A DNA stretch of 32,666 bases, from NCBI GenBank assembly GCA_016929355.1, contig JAFGJA010000652.1, positions 1-32,666 of the forward strand, in the 5' to 3' direction. This document shows positions 7,198 through 17,404 of this stretch, piece after piece; within the stretch, counting starts at the first letter, position 1; each line of letters starts with the position of its first letter. The notes under the pieces were generated by a model. That model made no database searches and was not told the origin of the DNA. It saw only the letters and a list, made by a program, of their open reading frames with translations. This stretch comes from Anaerolineae bacterium. GTDB taxonomy: Bacteria; Chloroflexota; Anaerolineae; Aggregatilineales; Aggregatilineaceae. Made by a program: the position numbers and the translations under genes.

Positions 7198-9996
7198 GTG
7201 AACCTATCGATGGCAGATAAATATGTGCCACAAGAAATCGAACCCCGTTGGGCAAAACACTGGGAAGATGACGGGCTGTATAATTCGGAGATTGATCCGA
7301 ATCGGGAAAAGTTCTACGCGATGACCATGCTGCCGTATCCGAGCGGCGATCTGCACATCGGGCATTGGTACGCGATGGCTCCTTCTGATGCGCGCGCGCG
7401 GTGGCTGCGCATGAAGGGCTATAACGTGCTGTTTCCGATGGGCTTCGACTCGTTTGGACTAAATGCGGAAAATGCCGCCATCAAGCGCAACATCCACCCT
7501 AAAACGTGGACCGAGAAGAACATGGAATACATGCGGCAGCAGTTGCGCACGATGGGCACGATCATCGACTGGCGGCGTGAACATGCGACCAGCCATCCCG
7601 ATTACTACAAGTGGACGCAGTGGTTTTTCTTGCAGTTCTACACGCATGGGTTGGCTTATCGCAAAATGTCAGCAGTGGATTTTTGCCCGCAGTGTAATAC
7701 CACGCTGGCCCGCGAACAGGTGTGGGGCGATGATCGTCACTGCGAGCGCTGCGGCACGCCCGTCATCAAAAAAGACCTGGAACAGTGGTTTTTCCGCACC
7801 ACCGATTACGCCGAAGAACTGCTGGATCACAGCCACATTGACTGGCCGGAGCGCGTCAAGACGATGCAAACCAATTGGATCGGACGCAGCGAAGGCGCGC
7901 ATGTGACCTTCCGTACCGAAGCCGGTGATCCGATTGAAGTCTTTACCACGCGCCCCGATACATTGTGGGGCGCAACCTTCATGGTCCTGGCCCCGGAACA
8001 TCCGTTGGTCGATCAGATCACGACGGACGAACAGCGCGCCGCCGTTGCAAACTACATCGCGGAAGCGGCCCGCAAAACCGAAATTGATCGCACGGCGGAA
8101 GGCAAAGAGAAAACCGGCGTTTTCACGGGCGGTTACGCGATCAATCCGGTCAATGATGAACGCATCCCGATCTGGATCGCGGACTACGTGCTGATCAGCT
8201 ACGGCAGTGGCGCGATCATGGCTGTGCCGTTTGGCGATCAGCGTGACTTCGAATTCGCGCGTGAATTCGGCCTGGCGATTGTGCCCGTGTTACGGCCTGC
8301 TGGACAGGATGCCGATCCGGTAGCCGACAAGATGGCAGAAGCCTACGAGGGACCGGGCATCATGATCAACAGTGGCCCGATCAATGGCATCGAACACAAC
8401 GGTGAAAAGGGCAGCAAGAGTCCCGCCGTTGCCGCCGCAATCAAGATTCTGGAAGACAAAGAAATCGGTCATGGTGCAGTCAATTACCGTTTGCGGGACT
8501 GGCTGATCAGCCGCCAGCGCTATTGGGGCGCACCGATCCCGATGGTGTACTGCGACCAATGCGGCATCGTGCCGATCCCGGAATCCGATTTGCCCGTGCT
8601 GCTGCCGGATGATGTGGACTTCATGCCGACAGGTGAAAGCCCCTTGCGCTATCACGAGGGCTTTTTGCACACGACCTGCCCCACATGCGGCGGACCAGCC
8701 ACCCGCGAAACGGATACGATGGACACCTTCATGTGTTCGTCATGGTATCAATTCCGCTACCTGAGTCCGCATTACGATGATGGCCCGTTTGATCCTGAAG
8801 AGGGCGCATACTGGCTGCCGGTAGACCAATATACGGGCGGAATCGAACACGCAACCATGCACCTGATGTATACGCGCTTCTTCACCAAAGCCATGCGCGA
8901 CTGCGGCGTCTTCGGCCCGATGGATAATGTTGCGCAAGCAATGGGCCGCGATATGACCGGGATGTATGATGAGCCGATGTTGGCGCTGTTTAACCAGGGC
9001 ATGATCCTGGGCGAGCCGCGCGACGGTGATCTGATCGTGGTGGAAGGCGCGTTTGCGGGTGAAAAATTCAACGCGACAAGTCTGAAAGTCGTTACATCAA
9101 TAGACGACATCCCCATCGGACAGCAAACCGTGACTGGCGGCGAAGTGATGCGCCGCGTCGAGACAACGCTGAACGTGCGGACGCCCGATGGACGCGACGT
9201 GGTAATTGACACCTTTGACGATACGACCTTCGACATTCCCGGTTTTGAGAATGCCAACATCAACCAGATCAAACATCATCTGGAAGTTGAGAAAATGTCC
9301 AAAACACAGGGCAATGTCGTCGCGCCGGATGAACTGGTTAATGAATACGGTGCTGATACCGTCCGCGCGTACCTGATGTTCGCCTTCCGGTGGGAGCAAG
9401 GCGGCCCCTGGGATAGTCAGGGTATTCAGGGTCCGGCGCGTTGGGTGGAAGATGTGTGGAACATCGTCATGGGTGGTGCGCCGAATGGTCCCGCCGATCC
9501 CAAAGCAGAACGGGCGCTGCGCCGCCGTGTCCACCAGACGATCCAGAAAGTATCGGATGGCATGGAAACATTCAGTTTCAATACGACGGTGGCCGAATTG
9601 ATGGCGCTGCGTAACGATCTGAAAACGGTTATCCGCGATCAGAACGTCAGCGCAACCGTTTGGAATGAAGCCATCGAAACCATGCTGACTCTGATGGCTC
9701 CTATCACCCCCTTTATCGCGGAGGAATTGTGGATCAAGACCGGGCACGAGTACAGCATCCATAACCAGCCCTGGCCCGCATTTGATCCCGAAATCGCCGC
9801 CGAAGATGAGATCACGCTGGTCGTCCAGATTAACGGCAAGGTGCGGGATCGCATCCAAGTGCCCGCCGACATCAGCGAAGAGGACGCGATCAAACTGGCG
9901 CTGGAATCGGAAGGCGCAGTGCGGCACATGGAAGGCAAAGAACCACGCAAAGTGATCTACATCAACCAGCGTGGCATGGTGAATATCGTCGTGTAA
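7198..9996 (+). CDS. leuS: Leucyl-tRNA synthetase
   Basis: 932 aa; MTMLPYPSGDLHIGHWYAM (HIGH region), KMSKTQGNV (KMSKS), editing domain TTRPDTLWGATFMVLAPEHPLV. ATG 7210 may be the true start. Confidence 0.98.
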   Translation: MNLSMADKYVPQEIEPRWAKHWEDDGLYNSEIDPNREKFYAMTMLPYPSGDLHIGHWYAMAPSDARARWLRMKGYNVLFPMGFDSFGLNAENAAIKRNIHPKTWTEKNMEYMRQQLRTMGTIIDWRREHATSHPDYYKWTQWFFLQFYTHGLAYRKMSAVDFCPQCNTTLAREQVWGDDRHCERCGTPVIKKDLEQWFFRTTDYAEELLDHSHIDWPERVKTMQTNWIGRSEGAHVTFRTEAGDPIEVFTTRPDTLWGATFMVLAPEHPLVDQITTDEQRAAVANYIAEAARKTEIDRTAEGKEKTGVFTGGYAINPVNDERIPIWIADYVLISYGSGAIMAVPFGDQRDFEFAREFGLAIVPVLRPAGQDADPVADKMAEAYEGPGIMINSGPINGIEHNGEKGSKSPAVAAAIKILEDKEIGHGAVNYRLRDWLISRQRYWGAPIPMVYCDQCGIVPIPESDLPVLLPDDVDFMPTGESPLRYHEGFLHTTCPTCGGPATRETDTMDTFMCSSWYQFRYLSPHYDDGPFDPEEGAYWLPVDQYTGGIEHATMHLMYTRFFTKAMRDCGVFGPMDNVAQAMGRDMTGMYDEPMLALFNQGMILGEPRDGDLIVVEGAFAGEKFNATSLKVVTSIDDIPIGQQTVTGGEVMRRVETTLNVRTPDGRDVVIDTFDDTTFDIPGFENANINQIKHHLEVEKMSKTQGNVVAPDELVNEYGADTVRAYLMFAFRWEQGGPWDSQGIQGPARWVEDVWNIVMGGAPNGPADPKAERALRRRVHQTIQKVSDGMETFSFNTTVAELMALRNDLKTVIRDQNVSATVWNEAIETMLTLMAPITPFIAEELWIKTGHEYSIHNQPWPAFDPEIAAEDEITLVVQINGKVRDRIQVPADISEEDAIKLALESEGAVRHMEGKEPRKVIYINQRGMVNIVV

Positions 9997-10033
9997 CGGA
10001 TTGGTTTTAGAACGTTTGTTGTGTTAACATGGA

Positions 10034-10066
10034 AGGCGACTCACATATCCTGAGTCGCTTTCTATT
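10034..10066 (+). terminator. Intrinsic terminator after leuS
   Basis: GCGACTCA-CATATCC-TGAGTCGC followed by TTTCTATTTG. Confidence 0.7.
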
Positions 10067-10084
10067 TGTTCTATCAGGTGAGCT

Positions 10085-12949
10085 ATGGGCATACACGACC
10101 AACTCGAAGCATTTGTTGCATGGTGGCAGCAGTACTGCAAAGGTGACGAAAAAGGCGAAGCACAGATTTTTTTGGATCGCTTCTTTCAAGCCTTTGGGCA
10201 TAAAGGTGCGCTCGAAGCGGGTGGAACCTATGAGGAACGGGTGCGTCGCAAACGGCACGGACATGAAGGGATCGTGTTTGCCGATTATGTCTGGCCCGGC
10301 CATGTCCTGATCGAGATGAAAAAGCGCGGTGAAGACCTCAGCCGCCATTACGATCAGCTTGAGGACTACTGGAAAAATCTGGAACGCAAACCGCCGTATG
10401 CTCTGCTCTGTAACTTTGATGAGATTTGGATTTATAGTTTCCCCACCCAATTTTACGATCCGGTTGATTGTGTTCGCATTGAAGACTTACCCCGGCGCAC
10501 CGCCGCCTTAGAATTTCTGATTCCCGGCTCGCGCAAACCACCGGTTTTCCAGAACAATCTGGTTGAAGTGACAAAAAATGCCGCGCACAGCTTATCCGAA
10601 GTGTTCAAGTCGTTGGCACGGCGCGATAATGACCGCGCGGTGATCCAGCGTTTTATTTTGCAGTGTATGCTGGCTTTGTTCGCCGAGGATATTGGCCTGC
10701 TGCCGGATTCCACCTTCACCCGCATTATCGAAGAAGCGATGGACGGTGGTGAAGATGCTCACGACTTGATCGCGCTGCTATTCACCATGATGAATTCGCA
10801 TGTTCCCAAAACGGTTGGGCGTTTTAGAGGAGTCGCATATTTTGACGGCGGCTTATTCAGTGAAGTCAACCCGGTACAGTTATATCCTGAAGATTTGCGG
10901 CTGCTGCGCGATGCCTCCCGCGAAAATTGGTCCCAGATTCGGCCTGCAATCTTCGGCACGATCTTTGAAGACAGTTTGGACAAAGACCAGCGTCACCAGA
11001 TCGGCGCGCACTTCACCAGCGAGCAAGACATCAAACGCATTGTTGACCCGGTGATCGTCGAACCCTGGGATAAACGGATTGAAGCGGCGCAGACAGTCGA
11101 CGAGCTACGCGCCCTGCACACCGAACTCTGCGCCTATCAGGTGCTTGATCCGGCGTGCGGATCGGGGAATTTCCTGTACATTGCATACCGCGAAATGAAA
11201 AAACTCGAACGCCGTATTTTAGATCGCAGCGCAGCGCTCACCGGGGAACCACCTCAGCCTGAAACGTTTGTCACCGCGCAGCAATTTTGGGGCATTGACA
11301 TCAACTCGTTTGCGGTAGAACTTGCCAAAGTGACGCTGATGATCGGCAAAAAGTTGGCCGTTGACGAACTGCATCTCAGTGAGGCTCCCCTGCCACTGGA
11401 TAATTTAGACGACAACATGCAATGCCGGGATGCGCTTTTGACCGAGTGGCCGACATTCGACGCTTGCATCGGCAACCCGCCGTATCAAACGGCTAAAGAA
11501 TCGCGGGATATTGATAGTATTGCGCATCTGAGTCGTGTACGTGAAGCATTTCCTGATGTGCCCGGCAACGCCGACTACTGCGTATACTGGTTTCACAAAG
11601 CCCACCAATTGATGCAGCCGGGCGCACGCGCCGGGTTAGTCGGGACGAATACCATCCGGCAAAATTATTCGCGGATCGGGGGACTGGATTACATCGTTGC
11701 TAACGATGGACATATTTTTGATGCCGTATCTTCCATGCCCTGGTCGGGACAGGCTGTTGTTCATATCTCGGTTGCATGTTGGAGCAAGGGCAAACCACCA
11801 ATTAGTCCAGCTCGCCTGCGTTTATATGATGAAACTGGCGAAACTGAAGAAGATCGTTGGGTAATAATTAAACTACCTTTCATTAACAGTGCCTTATCAG
11901 AAAAAATTGATGTTAGCACAACTTCGATTTTGACCGTAAACACTGATTCTAAACGCACGTTTCAGGGGCAAACACCGGGGCATAAAGGCTTTGTACTGAG
12001 TCCAAATGAAGCATCTGAAATGGTGCGAAAAGATGCAGCCACCCAAGAGGTTATTTTTCCCTACCTTATCGGACGAGATTTGGTGGCGAAACCAGGAGGA
12101 AGTCCCAGCCGGTTTGTTATTGATTTTGGTGAACAAGATGTGTTAGAAGCTCAAAAATACCCTGCTGCCTATAAACGTATTGAACAGCAAGTATTACCCG
12201 ATAGAAAAGCTAAAGCGCAAGACGAAATCAAAAAGAATAATAAACTACTGGCACAAAACCCTGACACGAGAATCAATACTGATCATCAGGATGCACTTAA
12301 ACGCTGGTGGCTTCACTATCGAGGACGCCCCGAACGCCGTGAAGCAACTCAAGGCATGAAACGTTATATTGCTTGTTCGCGTGTAACCAAGCGCCCCATT
12401 TTTGAACTTATCTCGGCATCGATCTGTCCAAGTGACGCCTTGCAAACATTTGCTTTTGACGATGATTACAGTTTTGGGATTCTGCAATCAGATTGTCATT
12501 GGCAGTGGTTTTTAGTCAAAGGTGCAACTTTAAAAGCTGATCCGGCTTATACCCCACATAGCGTTTTCGACACCTTCCCCTGGCCGCAGAATCCGACGCC
12601 GGAACAGGTCAAAGCAATAGCTGACGCTGCACGCAACCTGCACGAATTCCGCCGCAAGCGCATGAGCAACAGCGTCAAGATCACGCTGCGTGATATGTAC
12701 CGCTCGTTGGAACTGCCCGGCAAAAATCCGCTCCGCGATCTGCATGATATTCTCGATGCGGCAGTGCTGGCGGCGTATGGCTTCGATCCTGAGGGGGAGG
12801 TGCTGGCGCAATTGCTGGCGCTCAATCTCCAGGTTGCCGCACGGATTGAAGCCGGGGAGTCGGTGACACCGCCCGGTATTCCGCCGGGATACCCGAATCC
12901 TGCCGATTTGATCAGCGCGGGCTGCATACCCGCCCCTGAGATTATCTGA
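10085..12949 (+). CDS. MmeI-like (type IIL) fused restriction endonuclease/N6-adenine methyltransferase/specificity protein
   Basis: N-terminal nuclease-like ADYVWPGHVLIEMKKRGEDLSRHYDQLEDYW (D...ExK), SAM motif DPACGSGNFLYIAYREM, catalytic IGNPPYQTAK, then FPYLIGRDLV and a C-terminal TRD-like region. Confidence 0.88.
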   Translation: MGIHDQLEAFVAWWQQYCKGDEKGEAQIFLDRFFQAFGHKGALEAGGTYEERVRRKRHGHEGIVFADYVWPGHVLIEMKKRGEDLSRHYDQLEDYWKNLERKPPYALLCNFDEIWIYSFPTQFYDPVDCVRIEDLPRRTAALEFLIPGSRKPPVFQNNLVEVTKNAAHSLSEVFKSLARRDNDRAVIQRFILQCMLALFAEDIGLLPDSTFTRIIEEAMDGGEDAHDLIALLFTMMNSHVPKTVGRFRGVAYFDGGLFSEVNPVQLYPEDLRLLRDASRENWSQIRPAIFGTIFEDSLDKDQRHQIGAHFTSEQDIKRIVDPVIVEPWDKRIEAAQTVDELRALHTELCAYQVLDPACGSGNFLYIAYREMKKLERRILDRSAALTGEPPQPETFVTAQQFWGIDINSFAVELAKVTLMIGKKLAVDELHLSEAPLPLDNLDDNMQCRDALLTEWPTFDACIGNPPYQTAKESRDIDSIAHLSRVREAFPDVPGNADYCVYWFHKAHQLMQPGARAGLVGTNTIRQNYSRIGGLDYIVANDGHIFDAVSSMPWSGQAVVHISVACWSKGKPPISPARLRLYDETGETEEDRWVIIKLPFINSALSEKIDVSTTSILTVNTDSKRTFQGQTPGHKGFVLSPNEASEMVRKDAATQEVIFPYLIGRDLVAKPGGSPSRFVIDFGEQDVLEAQKYPAAYKRIEQQVLPDRKAKAQDEIKKNNKLLAQNPDTRINTDHQDALKRWWLHYRGRPERREATQGMKRYIACSRVTKRPIFELISASICPSDALQTFAFDDDYSFGILQSDCHWQWFLVKGATLKADPAYTPHSVFDTFPWPQNPTPEQVKAIADAARNLHEFRRKRMSNSVKITLRDMYRSLELPGKNPLRDLHDILDAAVLAAYGFDPEGEVLAQLLALNLQVAARIEAGESVTPPGIPPGYPNPADLISAGCIPAPEII

Positions 12950-13104
12950 AAACGACAAGCCTAATTATAAGTGCCCCACTTTACCATTCAGGCGGATGCC
13001 CAGCCGAGCGATCCAGCCTGAAAAATTTGCGATTCCAGTAAAGTAGTCAATTTGGAGTGGCAATGCTACAATGCGGACACGATTAGTAATCGTAAGGGTT
13101 GTGA

Positions 13105-13623
13105 ATGCGTATTGCCATTGGATCGACCAATCCGGTTAAGGAGCAGGCTGCCCGCGCCGTGTTAATGCCGCTCTACCCGGCGGCGGAGTTTGTCACTGTG
13201 ACTGCGCCTTCCGGGGTATCTGCTCAACCCTGGGGCGATCAGGAAACGCGCCTCGGTGCGCGCAATCGGGCGCAGTTTGCGCTGGAACGCACCCAAGCGG
13301 CGTTGGCGATTGGTTTGGAGGGCGGTGTAACCGAGTCCGAATTTGGCCTCATGACCTCAGCGTGGTGTGTGATCATGGACGATCAGCAGCATCTTGGCGT
13401 TGGGGGCAATTCGTGTACACTGCTGCCTCAGATTGTGGTGGATTATATCCGGCAGGGCTATGAACTCGGCGCAGCGATGGATCAGTTGATCCAGCAGCAT
13501 GATACTAAACATAAAAACGGAGCCATTGGCATTTTGACAAATGATCTGGAAACGCGCCAAAGCGCTTATGAAACCATCATTCGCTTTGCTTTGGCCCCGT
13601 TCCGGCATCCTGAATGGTATTAG
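13105..13623 (+). CDS. yjjX: Inosine/xanthosine triphosphatase, YjjX/DUF84 family
   Basis: MRIAIGSTNPVKEQAARAVL...ARNRAQFALERTQAALAIGLEGGV...KHKNGAIGILTN. Confidence 0.88.
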   Translation: MRIAIGSTNPVKEQAARAVLMPLYPAAEFVTVTAPSGVSAQPWGDQETRLGARNRAQFALERTQAALAIGLEGGVTESEFGLMTSAWCVIMDDQQHLGVGGNSCTLLPQIVVDYIRQGYELGAAMDQLIQQHDTKHKNGAIGILTNDLETRQSAYETIIRFALAPFRHPEWY

Positions 13624-13651
13624 CGGTACTCCAATAACTACGGGGGTTATT

Positions 13652-15136
13652 ATGAAACGTGCGTTAGTGTTGCTTGTGATCCTGATAGCGCTGCTGCTGG
13701 CAGCCTGTGGCGGCGATGAAAAAGTCAATCCGCCGGAAGTTCAGTTGCAAGTAAGCGGTCAGACTTTTGCCGAGGACGTATACAGTTATTGCTGGCCTGT
13801 CTCCGCCGACAATTGGGAATGTGATGTCGATGAGATGGCGCTGGCGAAACCGGCTCACCAGGCGACCATCGGCAAAGATGATGATGTGAAGTTTGTCGTA
13901 CCGGGCAATGAAGGCTCCATCGAACGGATCACCGCCCAGGTTATCGGCGTTTCCGACGAACAAGACCTGGGTTCTGGGCCGGAAGTCGCCTTTGATCCGC
14001 AGTTGGCCGATGGGGTACACCGTATCCAGATTAATGTCGAATATGCCAGCGTCGAAGGCGTCGAACTTGCCGCCGGGGAAAAACCCTATGTATCGTATGT
14101 CTTTGGTGTGCAAGTGGCTGGTGTGCTGACACCCACGCCCACGCCCACCAACACTCCCCTCCCAACTGATACCCCGACGCCGACCCAAACGCCCGAACCA
14201 ACAGCGACTTCGACCCTGACGCCGACCATTCCGCCCACCAATACGCCGGAACCGACTGAGACACCACTACCAACACCAACGGAAACACCGCTACCAGAAT
14301 CCACCACATCTGGCGCAGATGCAGGCGGTGATCTCACAACAGCATTGGGTGACGTTGCTTTAACGGGGGTAGTCCAGCTAGCCGACGCGACAGGCGCAGC
14401 GCAGCCGGGCGAGGGTATACAGGTCCGCTATAGCTACCGGTCCACCGTCAACACCGATCAACCCGACTCAGGGGCCACGCTCACCAACGCCAATGGCGAA
14501 TTCGCGTTCGATCCCATGACGATCTATGCCGATGATGTCCTCGTCGTGATCGCGGAAGCGCCCGGCTACGAGTTACAAGCCATGACTCACTCCGGCGCGG
14601 ATGTTATCGCCGCCAATGGCGTGTATGACTTTACCTTGCAACCCGCCGGACCCACCTCGGATACAGATACCAGTACTGATTCCGATACCGATACGGCCAC
14701 ACCCGCGCCAACAATGGCCCAACCGATCCCCACCGCGACCCCGATCCCGGTCAGCACAGCGATGCCCGATGTGCCGCCCTTGAATCTGGACATGGCAGGG
14801 CGCGTCTTCTCACCAACCGGCTACCAACTGTGTGAGCGCACCGAAAACGGCGAGCGTCTATGTGTTGAGCGTCCGTATGAAAACGCCACAGGTCGTATAG
14901 ATTTACCGCGCGGGGTCGATGTGCAGATTCAGATCGGTGGTGAACGGCCTAACGAGGTTGAGATCGAGTATTTGAATGACCTTGGTGTGCGCACTGGTCA
15001 ACCCGAAACACGGCCCGGCGATTCGCGCTTACTGCTCACCATCACACCCGAAGCCGGATCGTATATCATGGTGATCCGCGTGATATGGGACGAATACGAC
15101 GCGGTATACTTCTTCCGCATCACGGTAAGCGACTAA
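13652..15136 (+). CDS. Lipoprotein with Pro/Thr-rich linkers and a carboxypeptidase-regulatory-like domain
   Basis: Same frame as ORF 13541..15136; signal peptide MKRALVLLVILIALLLAACGGDEK starts at 13652. TPTPTNTPLPTDTPTPTQTPEP linker; GVVQLADATGAAQPGEGIQVRYSYRSTVNT...TLTNANGEFAF. Confidence 0.75.
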   Translation: MKRALVLLVILIALLLAACGGDEKVNPPEVQLQVSGQTFAEDVYSYCWPVSADNWECDVDEMALAKPAHQATIGKDDDVKFVVPGNEGSIERITAQVIGVSDEQDLGSGPEVAFDPQLADGVHRIQINVEYASVEGVELAAGEKPYVSYVFGVQVAGVLTPTPTPTNTPLPTDTPTPTQTPEPTATSTLTPTIPPTNTPEPTETPLPTPTETPLPESTTSGADAGGDLTTALGDVALTGVVQLADATGAAQPGEGIQVRYSYRSTVNTDQPDSGATLTNANGEFAFDPMTIYADDVLVVIAEAPGYELQAMTHSGADVIAANGVYDFTLQPAGPTSDTDTSTDSDTDTATPAPTMAQPIPTATPIPVSTAMPDVPPLNLDMAGRVFSPTGYQLCERTENGERLCVERPYENATGRIDLPRGVDVQIQIGGERPNEVEIEYLNDLGVRTGQPETRPGDSRLLLTITPEAGSYIMVIRVIWDEYDAVYFFRITVSD

Positions 15137-15239
15137 TACATTATATGATTATCGGGCGGGGTGTTTACGCGCCTCGCCCACGCTATATTTCCATTGGAGC
15201 TACGTTGGTTCCATGTTAAAATGAAGAGTAAGGAATACT

Positions 15240-15713
15240 ATGGCGTCAAATGCGGTAGACCCGGTCCGAAAACACAATCGAGATGTCTGGTTAAAAATTG
15301 TTGCGCCAGTTTTGCTACCGGTGATAGGGTTAATTGGGTTGTGTGTGGCACTGATTATTGCCGTTGCCACCGATGCCATTGAGCCGGTGCAAGTGAACAT
15401 CGTCATGAGCGTGGTTTCAACGCTGTGCCTGGCAATTCCACTCTCGCTTTTGTGTCTGGGCGGTTGTGCCGTGATGATCCTGGTGGCTTATTCGGGCAGT
15501 TGGGGTTATAAGCACGTCAGAACACCCATCCGCGCAGTACGCCGCCTGACCGATACCATCACCGCACAGACGAAACAGCAAGCGCCCAAGATCGCGCGTC
15601 CCACGATGGCGCTCAATACACACATCACGCGCGTAGAACATAGTTTACGGCACTGGATTGCTCCGGTTGAGACATCTGGCAGAAAGGACAGTTACGATGA
15701 ATCAAGTGAATGA
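15240..15713 (+). CDS. Hypothetical membrane protein (two predicted TM segments)
   Basis: 157 aa; APVLLPVIGLIGLCVALIIAV and IPLSLLCLGGCAVMILVAY hydrophobic segments; GAGTAAGGAATACT before ATG. Confidence 0.7.
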   Translation: MASNAVDPVRKHNRDVWLKIVAPVLLPVIGLIGLCVALIIAVATDAIEPVQVNIVMSVVSTLCLAIPLSLLCLGGCAVMILVAYSGSWGYKHVRTPIRAVRRLTDTITAQTKQQAPKIARPTMALNTHITRVEHSLRHWIAPVETSGRKDSYDESSE

Positions 15714-15927
15714 TGCGCTTGAAAATGCGGAAGAACAGGTCGGCGATCTGATCAAAACGCTCGAAGATCAGGACGCACAGGTCTGGGCTTATTTGATCGG
15801 CGGCGTGGTCGCGCTGATCGTAGGTTTACTGGCCGCCTATTATTATTCGCAGGTCGTGCGCGAACGTCGGCGCAGTCGCCTGGAAAAATTGAAAGACGCA
15901 CTACGACGGGGAGGATTGTCCCGGTGA
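15697..15927 (+). CDS. Small single-TM protein (YtxH-like appearance)
   Basis: MNQVNDALENAEEQVGDLIKTLEDQDAQVWAYLIGGVVALIVGLLAAYYYSQVVRERRRSRLEKLKDALRRGGLSR; internal start in the 15658..15927 ORF. Confidence 0.65.
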   Translation: MNQVNDALENAEEQVGDLIKTLEDQDAQVWAYLIGGVVALIVGLLAAYYYSQVVRERRRSRLEKLKDALRRGGLSR

Positions 15928-16160
15928 CTGATCAAGTACCCTCGGTCCAAAACGCAAACTGGAAATCGCAGGTTTATCTGATCGGCGGACTGGTCGGGAT
16001 CGTGGCTGGTCTGTTGGCGGCATATTTTTATGCGCGCGCCTCCGAAGAATCGGGCAAAGATGGCCCCGGCCCAATCAAGTCAATGGAAGCGCTATCCCTG
16101 GCGGTAGCGATGCTCTCATTGATTCGCCAGATCACCGATCTCGGCGGCAAAAATAAATAG
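15924..16160 (+). CDS. Small single-TM protein, similar to the preceding one
   Basis: VYLIGGLVGIVAGLLAAYFYARASEESGKDGP; 4-nt overlap with upstream ORF. Confidence 0.65.
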   Translation: MTDQVPSVQNANWKSQVYLIGGLVGIVAGLLAAYFYARASEESGKDGPGPIKSMEALSLAVAMLSLIRQITDLGGKNK

Positions 16161-16258
16161 CGGCCATTCGCTGCACATCGACTCCATTACAGGGCGCGAT
16201 TCCTCTGTTCACCTGATGAACAAAGCGCGTCCTGTTTGATTCGTGTTATCCTTCGCTC

Positions 16259-17404
16259 ATGATACCAAAAAGACTCTACACTTATGCCGGGTGGCTGTTG
16301 CGGGTGGCGTTGATCGTGTTGTTTGTGCGCGATCTTGCGCCAATCAAGCCGCGCGTTCACCTGGACCTGCCGCAAACCGTTGTCACCGAACATCCGGCAG
16401 TGTGTGTGCATACCCGCCTCACGGATGAGGTCGAGGAATGGAAGATTCAGCGCACACTGCAAATGGTGCGCGAGATGGGCGCAGCGACCATTGTGGAATA
16501 TTTCCCCTGGCCCTATGCCGAACGCAATCGCGGCACGTATAACTGGACTCATGCGGATCGCATCATGCGCCACGCGGCGAATCAGGGCTTAACGGTGATT
16601 GCGCGGCTAGATCGATCTCCGGCGTGGGCGCGTCCGCCCATCCAGGAAAAAGTAACAACGCTCACCTATCTCGAAGAGGAATATTTTGACGAGTTCGCCG
16701 CGTTTGTCGGCGCATTTGTGAATCGCTACAGCACGCTTTACGGGGATCAGTTGCGCGGTGTCATTATCTGGAACGAACCGAATCTCAGCCTGGAATGGGG
16801 CGGACGTGCGCCTGATCCCGAAGCGTATACGGAATTGCTGCGCCAAGCTTATGCCGCCGCGCACGCGGCTAACCCGGATATAACCGTTTTTGGCGCGGCG
16901 CTGGCTCCCACCACCGAAGCGGAAGATAGCAGCGCGGGGATGAACGAGATCGATTACCTCACACGCATGTATGCTGCCGGTGCTGCCGGGACATTTGATG
17001 TGTTGGCGGTGCATACGTATGGTTTTACACAGCCCGCCACCACCGATCCCGATCCTGATGTGATCAACTTTCGCCGGATCGAACTGCTGCGCGAGGTTAT
17101 GATCGCGCATGGTGACGGTGATACACCGATGACCATCACCGAAAGCGGTTGGAACGATGATCCGCGCTGGACCAATGCGGTGCGTCCCGTTCAACGCATC
17201 ACCTATACGCTCGCAGCGTTTCAGATGGTCGAAGCGTGGCCCTGGGTCGATCACCTCTGCCTCTGGATATTTCGCCAGCCCGCCGATCATCGCAACCGCC
17301 GCGATATGTATTATTCGCTCGTATCGTCAGACTTTTACGCCAAGCCGATTTATGAAGTGATCCAGGCGTATGCGCACGATTGGGAGAATCCTTACCTGCC
17401 ATGA
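16259..17404 (+). CDS. TIM-barrel glycoside hydrolase-like protein (GH5/39/42 clan appearance)
   Basis: GVIIWNEPNLSLEWGG (catalytic acid-like NEP) and MTITESGWND (nucleophile-like TESG); N-terminal hydrophobic anchor. Confidence 0.75.
   Translation: MIPKRLYTYAGWLLRVALIVLFVRDLAPIKPRVHLDLPQTVVTEHPAVCVHTRLTDEVEEWKIQRTLQMVREMGAATIVEYFPWPYAERNRGTYNWTHADRIMRHAANQGLTVIARLDRSPAWARPPIQEKVTTLTYLEEEYFDEFAAFVGAFVNRYSTLYGDQLRGVIIWNEPNLSLEWGGRAPDPEAYTELLRQAYAAAHAANPDITVFGAALAPTTEAEDSSAGMNEIDYLTRMYAAGAAGTFDVLAVHTYGFTQPATTDPDPDVINFRRIELLREVMIAHGDGDTPMTITESGWNDDPRWTNAVRPVQRITYTLAAFQMVEAWPWVDHLCLWIFRQPADHRNRRDMYYSLVSSDFYAKPIYEVIQAYAHDWENPYLP

Noticed and set aside
9097-9927. Minus-strand 276-aa ORF
   Set aside because: Antisense to leuS; no recognisable motif; typical shadow ORF in GC-rich coding DNA.
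14128-14300. Repetitive ACNCCNAC sequence that could be taken for a DNA repeat or short array
   Set aside because: It encodes a Pro/Thr-rich linker in frame within a lipoprotein; codon-level low complexity, not CRISPR or a VNTR with uniform units.
16607-17290. Minus-strand 227-aa ORF
   Set aside because: Antisense to the GH-like gene; no motifs.
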